Positions 1 through 8,208 of a stretch of 64,000 nt of DNA are shown piece after piece (position 1 is the stretch's first letter; the number at the start of each line of letters is the position of its first letter). Position numbers and translations under genes: made by a program. Source of the stretch: Sporomusa silvacetica DSM 10669 (GTDB lineage: Bacteria; Bacillota; Negativicutes; Sporomusales; Sporomusaceae); NCBI RefSeq assembly GCF_002257705.1, contig NZ_LSLK01000088.1, positions 62,001 through 126,000 on the forward strand, read 5' to 3'. Under the pieces are notes generated by a model. The model did not search any database, was not told where the DNA came from, and was given only the letters and a program-made list of their open reading frames with translations.

Positions 1-111
1 GGAATCGTCTTTCTCGCATCCGGAGCCGCCGGTTATATTACGGGAATTGATTTGGAAATAAGTGGCGGAAAATTCGCTGTTCAGATTCCGGGTGAGCCCT
101 GGAAGTGGTAA
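1..111 (+). CDS. C-terminal end of a short-chain dehydrogenase/reductase (partial)
   Basis: Frame 1 is open from the first base to a TAA at 109-111 and gives the last 36 residues of a protein. The segment FLASGAAGYITGIDLEISGG matches the C-terminal signature of FabG-like short-chain dehydrogenases, where this loop closes over the nucleotide and is followed by the last beta strand and a short tail. The N-terminus with the Rossmann glycine motif and the YxxxK catalytic pair lies outside the window, so the substrate cannot be named. It ends 158 bases before the Etf operon and is probably a separate unit. Confidence 0.7.
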   Translation, partial: GIVFLASGAAGYITGIDLEISGGKFAVQIPGEPWKW

Positions 112-172
112 AACAGATCAAAAAACTCGCCATAAAAATCAAAAAATTCTGAAGGGCTATTATCATCTTATG

Positions 173-178
173 TATAAT
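173..178 (+). promoter_or_regulatory. Possible -10 box for the Etf/lactate dehydrogenase operon
   Basis: A perfect TATAAT lies 92 bases upstream of the etfB-like start. The hexamer 17 bases further upstream (TGAAGG) is a poor -35 match, so an activator may be needed. This is the only good sigma-A-like element seen in the 158-base gap. Confidence 0.35.
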
Positions 179-269
179 CTATAAATATAAGTAAATAAAT
201 AGTAGTTATGGTATGTATGCTGCATAATGTCATTCAGAAAAGGTATAGATTTAGTGAGGTGACTATATT

Positions 270-1058
270 ATGAATATCATTGTTTGTATTAAGCAGGTTC
301 CGGGAACATCTGAAGTGGAAGTAGATCAAGAGACAGGGGTGCTAAAAAGAGAAGGCATTGACTCGAAGATGAATCCCTATGATCTGTATGCTATTGAGAC
401 CGCGATTAAGATGAAAGAAGAAAAGGGTGCCAAAATTAGTGTTGTAAGCATGGGCCCACCTCAGGCCGCCGAGATAATTCGGGAAGCCTATATGATGGGT
501 GCAGACGAAGGCGCACTGATTTCGGACAGGGTGTTTGGCGGAGCTGATGTGTTGGCTACTTCTTACACTATTTCCCAGGGAGTACAAAAATTTGGTCTGT
601 ATGACCTCATTATTTGCGGCAAACAAACAACAGATGGGGATACGGCCCAGGTAGGTCCGGAATTGGCAGAATTTCTTGGAATACCCCATATTACCAATGT
701 AAAGAAGATTGTAGAAGTGAAAGAACACTCAATTATTGTGGACATGGATATGCCACATGCCGTGCAAACAGTAGAAGTTAACTATCCCTGTCTTATTACC
801 GTGGAAAAAGATATAAACCAGCCGCGCCTGCCTTCATTTAAACGGAAACTGGCGACAAAGAACCAAGCAATACCGATGTATAGTTTTAAGGACTTTACCG
901 ATCAGAATGAAAATAATTATGGTATCAACGGTTCACCGACCCGGGTTATAAGAATATTTTCCCCTGAAGCCAACAATGACCGTGAAATGTGGAAAGATAC
1001 TCCCGACGTATTAGTCGACCGTTTGACCAATAAGTTAAAAGAGCTAAAGTACGTGTAA
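270..1058 (+). CDS. lctB: Electron transfer flavoprotein beta subunit, LctB-like
   Basis: This 262-residue protein has the EtfB fold signature: an N-terminal CIKQVPG strand-loop, the MNPYDLYAIE segment, and the GKQTTDGDTAQVGPELAE region that binds the flavin or nucleotide in the EtfB/FixA family. It starts with ATG after a GAGGTGA ribosome site. The gene order EtfB, EtfA with a ferredoxin domain, FAD-dependent dehydrogenase is that of the Acetobacterium woodii lctBCD genes, whose complex couples lactate oxidation with NAD+ to electron confurcation from reduced ferredoxin. I infer the same role here; a generic Etf for another dehydrogenase is the alternative. Length is normal for the family. 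Confidence 0.85.
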   Translation: MNIIVCIKQVPGTSEVEVDQETGVLKREGIDSKMNPYDLYAIETAIKMKEEKGAKISVVSMGPPQAAEIIREAYMMGADEGALISDRVFGGADVLATSYTISQGVQKFGLYDLIICGKQTTDGDTAQVGPELAEFLGIPHITNVKKIVEVKEHSIIVDMDMPHAVQTVEVNYPCLITVEKDINQPRLPSFKRKLATKNQAIPMYSFKDFTDQNENNYGINGSPTRVIRIFSPEANNDREMWKDTPDVLVDRLTNKLKELKYV

Positions 1059-1072
1059 AGGAGGAAGCAACA

Positions 1073-2260
1073 TTGGCAAAAATAGTTATAGATCAAGATA
1101 AAATTACTGAGCCGGAAGCAATACTTGAGCTCTGCCCCTTTGGCGCGCTGGAGTGGGACAACCAGTATTTGAGTATCAATGCTGCTTGCAAAATGTGCAA
1201 GCTGTGTGTAAAAAAAGGACCCGCAGGGGTATTTACCTTTATTGAGGATGAAGTCGTTACTGTCGACAAAAGTCAGTGGCAAGGTATTGTAGTATATGTT
1301 GATCATATGGAAGGCAATATCCATCCGGTAACACTGGAACTTATTGGCAAAGCCAAAGAGCTTGCCGCGAAAGTCAGCTATCCGGTGTATTGTCTGTTTA
1401 TGGGGCATAACATAACAGGAAAAGCCCAAGAACTGCTGCAATATGGTATCGATGAAGTATTTGTATATGATGATGAAGAGCTAAAAGATTTTCGCATTGA
1501 ACCCTATGCGGCCGTTTTTGAAGAATTTATCACTAAGGTGAAACCGTCAATTGTGTTGGTAGGTGGAACTACAGTAGGCAGATCCCTGGCGCCCAGAATG
1601 GCAGCAAGGTTTCGTACCGGTTTGACAGCAGACTGCACAGTGCTGGATGTAGATGAAAATACTGATTTAGCCCAAATCAGACCGGCCTTTGGCGGCAACA
1701 TTATGGCTCATATCGTTACACCCAATACCCGTCCTCAGTTCGCTACTGTTCGGTACAAGGTGTTCTCGCTGGCCGAAAAAACAAACAGTCCTACAGGAAA
1801 AGTCACTTTCTGCACTATCTCAAAAGAAAAATTGGTATCGCAAATCCGGGTTTTACAGGTTAAACCCAAGGAAAAAGTGAAAAGCATTGAAGATGCTGAG
1901 GTGATTGTAGTCGCCGGCGGTGGCATCAAAAGCGCTAAAGATATGGAGATGCTGCAGGTATTGGCAGATAAACTCGGCGGTATGGTCGCCACTACCAGAC
2001 CTTTGATTGAAGCAGGCTTTGCCGATGCCAGACTGCAAATCGGCTTAAGTGGCAGAACTGTAAAACCCAAACTGATTATTACCTGTGGTGTTTCCGGAGC
2101 GGTGCAGTTCGTCGCAGGCATGGATAGTGCGGATAACATAATTGCTATCAATACCGATGAGAATGCACCTATCTTTAATGTGGCTCATTATGGGATAATT
2201 GGCGATCTCTATAAGATTGTGCCAGACTTGATTGAGCGCTTAGCCCAAGGCAATGAGTAA
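1073..2260 (+). CDS. lctC: Electron transfer flavoprotein alpha subunit with N-terminal 4Fe-4S domain, LctC-like
   Basis: The 395-residue product starts at TTG 1073, six bases after an AAGGAGGAAG ribosome site and 14 bases after the beta subunit. Its first 60 residues hold four cysteines, C21, C39, C42 and C45 (the last three as CKMCKLC), a ferredoxin-like 4Fe-4S site absent from ordinary EtfA but present in LctC-type subunits. Residues from about 75 form the EtfA body, with the FAD-binding C-terminal third: GRTVKPKLIITCGVSGAVQF, then NTDENAPIFNVAHYGIIGD. It would form the heterodimer with the preceding gene and pass electrons between ferredoxin, FAD and the dehydrogenase encoded next. Confidence 0.88.
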   Translation: MAKIVIDQDKITEPEAILELCPFGALEWDNQYLSINAACKMCKLCVKKGPAGVFTFIEDEVVTVDKSQWQGIVVYVDHMEGNIHPVTLELIGKAKELAAKVSYPVYCLFMGHNITGKAQELLQYGIDEVFVYDDEELKDFRIEPYAAVFEEFITKVKPSIVLVGGTTVGRSLAPRMAARFRTGLTADCTVLDVDENTDLAQIRPAFGGNIMAHIVTPNTRPQFATVRYKVFSLAEKTNSPTGKVTFCTISKEKLVSQIRVLQVKPKEKVKSIEDAEVIVVAGGGIKSAKDMEMLQVLADKLGGMVATTRPLIEAGFADARLQIGLSGRTVKPKLIITCGVSGAVQFVAGMDSADNIIAINTDENAPIFNVAHYGIIGDLYKIVPDLIERLAQGNE

Positions 2261-2310
2261 TCTCGCAGGGAGCTTCCTTATACAAATTAGTTGCGTTAGA
2301 GGTGATAACT

Positions 2311-3705
2311 ATGAATTATAAAAAAATTGACGGTCAGGATATAGCGTTTCTCATATCTGTTTGCGGTAAGGAACGGGTCTTTACCGGAGGAGAAATTCAT
2401 GAAAGTTACAGCCGGGACGAGTTGGTAAATGAACATTTGTACCCGGAAGTAGTTGCTGAGGTTTTACATACCGAAGAAATTTCACAAATCATGAAATATG
2501 CCTATGAAAACAATATTCCAGTCACTCCCCGTGGTCAGGGAACTGGTCTTGCAGGTGGCGCAGTAGCGATTCATGGTGGAATTATGGTAAGCACGGTTCG
2601 CATGAATAAGATATTGGAGCTTGATGAGGAAAATCTGACTTTGACCGTGGAACCTGGCGTGCTACTTTTAGATATCGTGAAGTTTGTCCAAAAAAATGAC
2701 CTGTTCTATCCGCCTGATCCTGGTGAAAAAAGTGCGACAATTGGCGGCAATATCAGCACCAATGCCGGAGGGATGCGAGCTGTCAAATATGGTGTGACCC
2801 GGGATTATATCCGTGGTATTGAAGTAGTACTGCCTGATGGTCAGATTATGACAATGGGCGGCAAAACTGTCAAAAACAGTTCAGGTTACGGTTTGAAGGA
2901 TATTATCATTGGTTCAGAGGGTACACTGGCTATTGTGACAAAGGCAATATTGAAATTATTGCCGCTGCCCAAAAAATCGTTAAGCTTGTTAGTTCCCTTC
3001 CCGGATTTGGCACAAGCCATTGAAACAGTGCCCAAAATCATCAAGTCCAAATCCATCCCTACGGCCATTGAGTTTTTGGAACGAGAGATTATCCTGGCTT
3101 CGGAAGAGTTCTTAGGCAAACAGTTTCCTGACAAGTCGGCTAACGCTTATTTATTGCTTACTTTTGATGGCAACAGCAAAGAAGAATTGGAAGAAGCCTA
3201 TGAGAAAGTCGCTCATATTTGTCTAGAGGCAGGCGCAATTGATGCGCTGATTTCGAACACTCAGGAGCGCCAGGACGCAATATGGTCAGCGCGGGGAGCA
3301 TTTTTAGAGGCAATTAAAGCATCTACCACAGAGCTTGATGAATGTGATGTTGTTGTTCCAAGAGACAGGGTCGCCGATTTTGTTAAATTTAATGATGAGC
3401 TCCAACAAAAGATTGGGATTAAAATAAAAGGCTTCGGCCATGCTGGCGACGGCAATTTGCATGTTTATGTGCTGAGAGATCAGCTTGAGGAAAAGGAATG
3501 GCAGGATAAATTAGCGCGTGCCATGGACGCTATGTATGCCAAAGCAAAAGAGTTTGGTGGCGATGTTTCTGGCGAACATGGTATCGGCAGTGCCAAAAAA
3601 CCTTATCTGGAAGCCACCAAGGGTCGCGAATATATGGAACTGCTCAAACGGATTAAATTGGCTTTTGACCCGAAGAATTTATTGAATCCAGGCAAGGTTT
3701 GTTAA
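2311..3705 (+). CDS. lctD: FAD-linked D-lactate/glycolate-type dehydrogenase, LctD-like
   Basis: About 464 residues, close to known LctD and GlcD proteins. The PCMH FAD-binding domain is clear: PRGQGTGLAGGAV, PPDPGEKSATIGGNISTNAG, and GSEGTLAIVTKAILKLLP. The C-terminal oxidase domain carries GFGHAGDGNLHVYVL and SGEHGIGSAKKPYL, the usual metal and substrate histidine motifs of the D-lactate/glycolate oxidase family. The open frame extends to GTG 2302, but the AGAGGTGAT ribosome site overlaps that codon, so ATG 2311 is chosen. It is the third gene of the Etf operon and is followed by a hairpin terminator. Substrate assignment to lactate rests on gene order; glycolate or another 2-hydroxyacid is possible. 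Confidence 0.85.
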   Translation: MNYKKIDGQDIAFLISVCGKERVFTGGEIHESYSRDELVNEHLYPEVVAEVLHTEEISQIMKYAYENNIPVTPRGQGTGLAGGAVAIHGGIMVSTVRMNKILELDEENLTLTVEPGVLLLDIVKFVQKNDLFYPPDPGEKSATIGGNISTNAGGMRAVKYGVTRDYIRGIEVVLPDGQIMTMGGKTVKNSSGYGLKDIIIGSEGTLAIVTKAILKLLPLPKKSLSLLVPFPDLAQAIETVPKIIKSKSIPTAIEFLEREIILASEEFLGKQFPDKSANAYLLLTFDGNSKEELEEAYEKVAHICLEAGAIDALISNTQERQDAIWSARGAFLEAIKASTTELDECDVVVPRDRVADFVKFNDELQQKIGIKIKGFGHAGDGNLHVYVLRDQLEEKEWQDKLARAMDAMYAKAKEFGGDVSGEHGIGSAKKPYLEATKGREYMELLKRIKLAFDPKNLLNPGKVC

Positions 3706-3770
3706 TTTCGCTGTCTTCAAATGGACTGAAACCTGTCAAGTAAATAGCACAATAAATAAAGTAATGTAAG

Positions 3771-3814
3771 CAGCCTTGGTTCGAACTTTCATCGAACTGA
3801 GGCTGTTTATTTTC
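3771..3814 (+). terminator. Intrinsic terminator after lctD-like gene
   Basis: A 14-bp stem with two G-U pairs (3771-3784 with 3792-3805, 7-base loop) is followed by a T-rich run. It closes the Etf/lactate dehydrogenase operon. Confidence 0.8.
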
Positions 3815-3974
3815 TTGGCTGGCTAATAGAACGACAAACCAATAGTTACCTTTTGACTATTGAGTAAAATCATTCGATAAAACCATATAAAATTGTAAAT
3901 TACCCCAAAAGGAGGAAATTAGCGTTTTATAGAGAATAGCAACTTGTATAAAACTGTAAATATTAGGAGAAATT

Positions 3975-5642
3975 GTGGACTATATATACTTATCCGTAAT
4001 GGGTTCATTGATTGGTACGTTGGCGATAGTTCTAGTTTCCATATATCTGTATGTATTATACCACGCACGTTATATGGTGATATGGGCTATAAGCTGGCTT
4101 GTTCTGCTCTTAAGGAATGCTATTTTTGATTTAGGTGTTCTCCCCTGGAAAGAGTCAATTCTGGGCTTGACTGTTTATTTAATACTGACTTTTGTCTTTG
4201 TCTTTATGATTGTATGGAGTACTTATAGCTTTGTAAACAAGCCCCTTAATAAATGGTGGCTTTATGGTGCTGTCAGCATTTTCATCATAAGTACTGTATT
4301 AAATTTTCTATCTTTATCCTTGTTTTATAAATTACTACTCTCTGTCTATATCTGCTGCTTGGCAGGCATATGGGTTGGTTTAACTTTTATACGTAATCCT
4401 AAAATACCAAAGTTTGGCCGCTTAGTTATCGGCTATGCCTATATCTTATGGAGTCTTCTTAATCTCTCTTTTCCTTTTATTGGGAGTGGTTCGTTGTTCT
4501 TTCCCTGGGGTTATGTTCTTGGTGGTACATTGCGAATAATCATTGCTGTTGGCACTTTGATGTTATTCTTAGAAAAAGCTAGAAAAGATTTGATAAAAAA
4601 GGAAATTCAATATCGACGATTAGCGGAAAATGCTATTGACGTTATCTATTATTGTCAGTTACTGCCAAAAGCAAAAATCGAGTATATAAATCCTTCTGTA
4701 TTGGCAGTTACAGGCTATTCTCCTGAGGACTATTACGCCGACAATAAGTTAATTTTCAAGCTAATACATCCTGATGATCATTCGCTGCTTGACAATTTTA
4801 TTAATAATCTGCCGCACTCAATTGAAGTCCCGTTAACAATACGATTGGTAAAAAAAGATAAAACCCCCCTCTGGCTTGAACAAAAATGTGTTCCTATTTA
4901 TGATGAAAAAAACCACCTTGTAGCACTGGAAGGCATTATCCGCGATATCACTCACAGAAAAAAGCTAGAACAAATGACCGCCTTATTTGACCGGATGAGT
5001 ATGGTAGGTAGTATGGCGGCAACTGTCGCCCATGAGATTAGAAATCCTATGACCACTGTGCGCGGTTACTTACAGTTTCTTGGGAAAAAGGAAAAATATC
5101 AAACCGATAAAGAAAAATTTGAATTAATGATCGCTGAGTTAGATAGAGCTAATAACATCATTCGTGAATATCTCGCTTTATCCCATGAAAAAATGGTTAA
5201 TTTGCAGAAATGCTCGTTAAACGATATTATTGAAGCATTATTCCCTTTGATTCAAGCAGATGCTAACTCTTCCCAGGTTGGTGCAAGCTGTGACCTTAGC
5301 TTCATTCCCGAATTGCTGCTAGATGAAAATGAAATTCGCCAATTGCTGCTGAATTTAGTGCGAAATGGCATTGAAGCTATGCAAGCAGGGGGGGATCTAA
5401 TTATTCGCACCGCATTGTTAGAAAGCAAAGTTGTTTTATCCATTAGTGACCAGGGTTCAGGAATACCCTCGCATGTATTAGAACACTTGGGTACACCTTT
5501 TTTTACTACTAAAGATACAGGCACAGGGTTGGGGCTTTCAATGTGTTACCAAATAGCTCATCGACACAATGCCAGTATCAAAATTGATACCAGCGAACAA
5601 GGAACGACATTTTTTGTTTATTTCAGTCAACCAACACCGTAA
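3975..5642 (+). CDS. Membrane PAS sensor histidine kinase, sporulation-kinase-like
   Basis: The 555-residue protein starts at GTG 3975 after AGGAGA. Residues 1-200 hold about six or seven hydrophobic segments with short loops, so the N-terminus is a membrane sensor. A PAS domain follows (about 210-330, ending IIRDITHRKKLE), then a HisKA domain with H353 in VAHEIRNPMTTVRGYLQFL, and an ATPase domain with NLVRNGIEAM, DQGSGIP and GTGLGLSMCY. The H-box resembles Bacillus KinA-KinE and Spo0F-type kinases more than OmpR-partner kinases. No response regulator is adjacent, so it is an orphan kinase, compatible with (but not proof of) feeding a sporulation phosphorelay. It has its own terminator downstream. 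Confidence 0.85.
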   Translation: MDYIYLSVMGSLIGTLAIVLVSIYLYVLYHARYMVIWAISWLVLLLRNAIFDLGVLPWKESILGLTVYLILTFVFVFMIVWSTYSFVNKPLNKWWLYGAVSIFIISTVLNFLSLSLFYKLLLSVYICCLAGIWVGLTFIRNPKIPKFGRLVIGYAYILWSLLNLSFPFIGSGSLFFPWGYVLGGTLRIIIAVGTLMLFLEKARKDLIKKEIQYRRLAENAIDVIYYCQLLPKAKIEYINPSVLAVTGYSPEDYYADNKLIFKLIHPDDHSLLDNFINNLPHSIEVPLTIRLVKKDKTPLWLEQKCVPIYDEKNHLVALEGIIRDITHRKKLEQMTALFDRMSMVGSMAATVAHEIRNPMTTVRGYLQFLGKKEKYQTDKEKFELMIAELDRANNIIREYLALSHEKMVNLQKCSLNDIIEALFPLIQADANSSQVGASCDLSFIPELLLDENEIRQLLLNLVRNGIEAMQAGGDLIIRTALLESKVVLSISDQGSGIPSHVLEHLGTPFFTTKDTGTGLGLSMCYQIAHRHNASIKIDTSEQGTTFFVYFSQPTP

Positions 5643-5661
5643 GAGCTCCAAATTAGCTTGG

Positions 5662-5703
5662 CCCTTTTTCAGTGAGTACAGTCTCCTGAAAAAGGGCTTT
5701 TTA
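5662..5703 (+). terminator. Intrinsic terminator after the PAS kinase
   Basis: A perfect 12-bp stem, GCCCTTTTTCAG at 5662-5673 with CTGAAAAAGGGC at 5687-5698, is followed by TTTTTA. Confidence 0.9.
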
Positions 5704-5864
5704 TATGCCGTAATATTATATTTCTACCATATGTATCATTTTTTTACATTATTAGAGGAATTATACTTTTTTTTTCGTAGCCCCTAATTAAGGGGGTGAT
5801 AGTTATGAAGACGTAACTTATTACAAAGTTTTGTTAAATAACTATTATGAAGGAGAGGAAAAGT

Positions 5865-7031
5865 ATGCTAAACAATTATCGACAACAAATGTCCTGCTCA
5901 ACAGAAAGTCCCGAAAGTTCAATTAAAATTTGCATTGCCATGACCCCGGAGGAAAAAAGAGAAATATATCGCTTTCGTTATCAAACCTATATAGAAGAAA
6001 TGTCCAAGCACCCTGAGGAAGTAGATTATGATAGTAAGCTACTATATGATGAAATGGATGAATGGGCAGTGCTGTTATATGCCAAAGTTAACTCAGAGAT
6101 AATTGCCACCAAGCGAGTTAATATTGGCACCATTGCAGATTTTCCTAAGAAAATATTAGGATTTCTATCTTTGGAAACATTTCAAAATTTCAATACTGAA
6201 CACGGAGAGCGCAAATTTGCCTATATTACAAAAGTAATGATCGCTCCCGCTCATCGAAGCTCACCGGTACTATATCTACTTATTGCAAAATGTTATGAGA
6301 TCTGTTGCCATAAACATGTACAATTTATCTTTGGTGCCTGCAACTTTCATTTGCTACATCTCTATGAACACCTAGGCTGTCGCAGATATTGTAAAAATTT
6401 CCATCATTCTGGCTATGGTCTATTAGCCCCTATTGTCTTACTTATTGAGGATATTCAATATTTTCGTAAGGTACGTTCTCCATTGTTTCGCATAGCACGA
6501 AACAGAGGCGTACTAAACACAAAAGCAATCGAATGGTTTGATACAATGGTTACTAATAATTTACCCAGTATTAATAGTCAGATAATTAAGGAAGAAGAGT
6601 TATGGTCTATTTTGTGTAAACGCTTGAATTGTCTCCCTACTGAGGCTATAACTTTACTACATGGATTATCTGAAGCAGCAGCTAAGAAATTTCTTCACAG
6701 CTGCGGTATCGTTGTTCAGTGTTATCCAGAAGATCTAATTACCGTCCAGGGTGATGTTAGTTATTCCTATAATATATTAATTTCCGGCAGATTAAAATCA
6801 TTAACTTTCCATCGTCCAATTAAGGAATACATCACACCTGGACAACACTTTGGGGCAAACGGATTAACTGAGCACAACAAACATAGGGAAGATATTGCTG
6901 CTATTAGTTCTGCAGAAATATTGGTGCTATCTGGTATTTGTTTTCAAAAGTTTCACCGCTCGCACCCGGATATCGCCCACAAAATTGTCCAAAACAGCAT
7001 CAGTTTAACAAGAAAAAGCTATTTAGACTAA
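5865..7031 (+). CDS. GNAT/FeeM-like acyltransferase fused to a cyclic-nucleotide-binding-like domain
   Basis: The frame opens at 5847, but the ribosome site AAGGAGAGG (5850-5858) lies inside it, so ATG 5865 is preferred (388 residues). The first 190 residues look like the LuxI/FeeM branch of acetyltransferase folds: a YRFRYQTYIEEM start, an acidic YDEMDEWAVLLYAK strand, a strand with ATKRVNIG, a core ITKVMIAPAHRSSPVLYLLI and an HLYEHLGCRRY segment. Residues from about 265 resemble a Crp-type cNMP-binding beta roll: ITVQGDVSYSYNILISGRLK, then ITPGQHFGANGL and AAISSAEILVLSG. No DNA-binding helix follows. This suggests a ligand-gated N-acyl amino acid or lipid synthase. The substrate is unknown, and both domain calls were made by eye. 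Confidence 0.6.
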   Translation: MLNNYRQQMSCSTESPESSIKICIAMTPEEKREIYRFRYQTYIEEMSKHPEEVDYDSKLLYDEMDEWAVLLYAKVNSEIIATKRVNIGTIADFPKKILGFLSLETFQNFNTEHGERKFAYITKVMIAPAHRSSPVLYLLIAKCYEICCHKHVQFIFGACNFHLLHLYEHLGCRRYCKNFHHSGYGLLAPIVLLIEDIQYFRKVRSPLFRIARNRGVLNTKAIEWFDTMVTNNLPSINSQIIKEEELWSILCKRLNCLPTEAITLLHGLSEAAAKKFLHSCGIVVQCYPEDLITVQGDVSYSYNILISGRLKSLTFHRPIKEYITPGQHFGANGLTEHNKHREDIAAISSAEILVLSGICFQKFHRSHPDIAHKIVQNSISLTRKSYLD

Positions 7032-7066
7032 ATTAAAACATTTTTCTTGTTAGCATAGTTACATGC

Positions 7067-7108
7067 AACCGCCGTTACGCTTTAGCAAGTGTAGCGGCGG
7101 TTGTGTTT
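7067..7108 (+). terminator. Intrinsic terminator after the acyltransferase-like gene
   Basis: A 14-bp inverted repeat, AACCGCCGTTACGC at 7067-7080 with a matching arm at 7089-7102 (one or two imperfect pairs), is followed by GTGTTT. The T tract is weak. Confidence 0.7.
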
Positions 7109-7209
7109 CTGGAAATTATTAGCTGCTGTTAAATAATGACATGCCGTAGCAGGAGTTTCCATGAAGTATCGAGAAAATTGCATTCAAGGTAAAAAGGGAG
7201 GCAAATAGT

Positions 7210-7554
7210 ATGCCCAAAATTACAGGTATAGCAAAACGTCTGCGGATTTATATCGGGGAACATGACCGGTATGAGGGAAAATCCCTCTACCAGGCTATTG
7301 TTGAAAAAGCCAAAGAGCTAGACTTGGCCGGAGCCACTGTATTTCGTGGGTTGATGGGCTACGGAGCCAACAGTCGAATTCATACAGCCAGTATTATCGA
7401 TTTGTCGAGTGATTTACCGATATTGGTAGAAGTAGTGGACAGTGAAGAGTACATTAACAAATTATTGCCTTATCTTGATGTGATGCTGCAAGAAGGTCTG
7501 GTTACTCTTGACGATATAGAAATCATTAAATATGGCAAAAAGAAGTACAAATAG
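7210..7554 (+). CDS. DUF190 PII-like signalling protein
   Basis: The 114-residue sequence matches the DUF190 family throughout: RLRIYIGEHDRYEGKSLYQA, then GATVFRGLMGYGANSRIHTA and DLPILVEVVDSEEYI. The family adopts a trimeric PII-like fold and often accompanies CrcB/Fluc fluoride channels or other transporters. Here no transporter is adjacent and I found no fluoride-riboswitch-like sequence upstream, so the partner is not visible. It starts at ATG after AAAGGGAGG and forms a single-gene unit between two terminators. Confidence 0.85.
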   Translation: MPKITGIAKRLRIYIGEHDRYEGKSLYQAIVEKAKELDLAGATVFRGLMGYGANSRIHTASIIDLSSDLPILVEVVDSEEYINKLLPYLDVMLQEGLVTLDDIEIIKYGKKKYK

Positions 7555-7590
7555 TAGCTATCCCCGTCATAAGGCGCTGAGAAACCCAAG

Positions 7591-7627
7591 GAAGCAATAG
7601 TACTACGTAATTGCTTCTTTTAGTTTT
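7591..7627 (+). terminator. Intrinsic terminator after DUF190 gene
   Basis: An 8-bp stem, GAAGCAAT at 7591-7598 with ATTGCTTC at 7610-7617, is followed by TTTTAGTTTT. Confidence 0.8.
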
Positions 7628-7631
7628 CCAG

Positions 7632-7813
7632 CAGATGGAAAGTATAACTTTCTCTGGATAGAACGACTAAGGCTTCTGCCGGCGTCCTGACGGACTTGAC
7701 ACAAGTCAAGTCTTTTCTTATCCAGATGGAAAGGTTAACTTTCCCTGGATTGAACGACTAAGGCTTTTGCTGGCGTCCTAAAGGACTTGGCATAAGCCAA
7801 GTCTTATCTTATC
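7632..7813 (+). repeat. Two tandem 91-bp structured repeat units
   Basis: Unit 1 spans 7632-7722 and unit 2 spans 7723-7813. They have equal length and differ at roughly one base in six. Each begins with a hairpin built on GGAAAG and CTTTC arms flanked by CAG and CTGG, continues with the invariant GAACGACTAAGGCTT, then GTCC/GGAC, and ends with a hairpin: GACTTGAC/GTCAAGTC in unit 1, GACTTGGC/GCCAAGTC in unit 2. The A-T to G-C change in that last stem is compensatory. The pair fills most of the gap between the DUF190 terminator and the exported-protein gene. It could be a duplicated structured RNA or a dispersed palindromic element; I do not recognise it as a known riboswitch. Confidence 0.75.
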
Positions 7814-7890
7814 TAAGGGAATCCTAAAAAACGTAAGCTATAATACAATCATTCACTGTGAAGATAATCTGCAAATTGGGGGGTGAGAGG

Positions 7891-8151
7891 GTGAAGAAGC
7901 TAGTACGACGTTTACTAAGTGGTGTTTTAAGTCTTATTACCACTTGTTTAATTATGGCCTCGCCGGTAGCGGCTATGGTGTATGCAGCAGAGCCTATAGA
8001 AGCTGCGGATAGTTTTGGGATAAGGGAAGCTGCTCAGGTTAAATACATTGATACTGGAAAAGATCAACTTGAACTTGCGGTTGAGCGACAATTAGAAAAG
8101 TGGGAGCATAAAAAAATCAGTGGTGGTAATGCCTTGACAGGGAAAGAATAA
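7891..8151 (+). CDS. Small exported protein upstream of the first two-component system
   Basis: The frame is open from GTG 7858, but GTG 7891 sits after a GGGGGGTGAGAGG stretch and starts directly with a classical signal peptide: basic VKKLVRRLL, hydrophobic core to about residue 26, and an AMVYA-AEP cleavage-like site. The mature part is about 55 residues, mixed charge, with no motif I recognise. It precedes the response regulator by 57 bases on the same strand, so it may be co-transcribed and act as a periplasmic accessory to the sensor kinase. That role is inferred from position only. Confidence 0.6.
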   Translation: MKKLVRRLLSGVLSLITTCLIMASPVAAMVYAAEPIEAADSFGIREAAQVKYIDTGKDQLELAVERQLEKWEHKKISGGNALTGKE

Positions 8152-8208
8152 TACCATACTCTTTGAGTAAGTAATACTTTGTGTGGAAAAGGGTAGGAGT
8201 GGTATAGC

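Noticed and set aside
5805..5816. Three-codon leader ORF (Met-Lys-Thr-stop) after AAGGGGGTGAT, before the acyltransferase-like gene
   Set aside because: The ribosome site is good, but a three-codon frame is easily random and no attenuator hairpin follows it.
7109..7209. Fluoride riboswitch before the DUF190 gene
   Set aside because: The expected conserved motifs and pseudoknot pairings are not present, and there is no CrcB gene.
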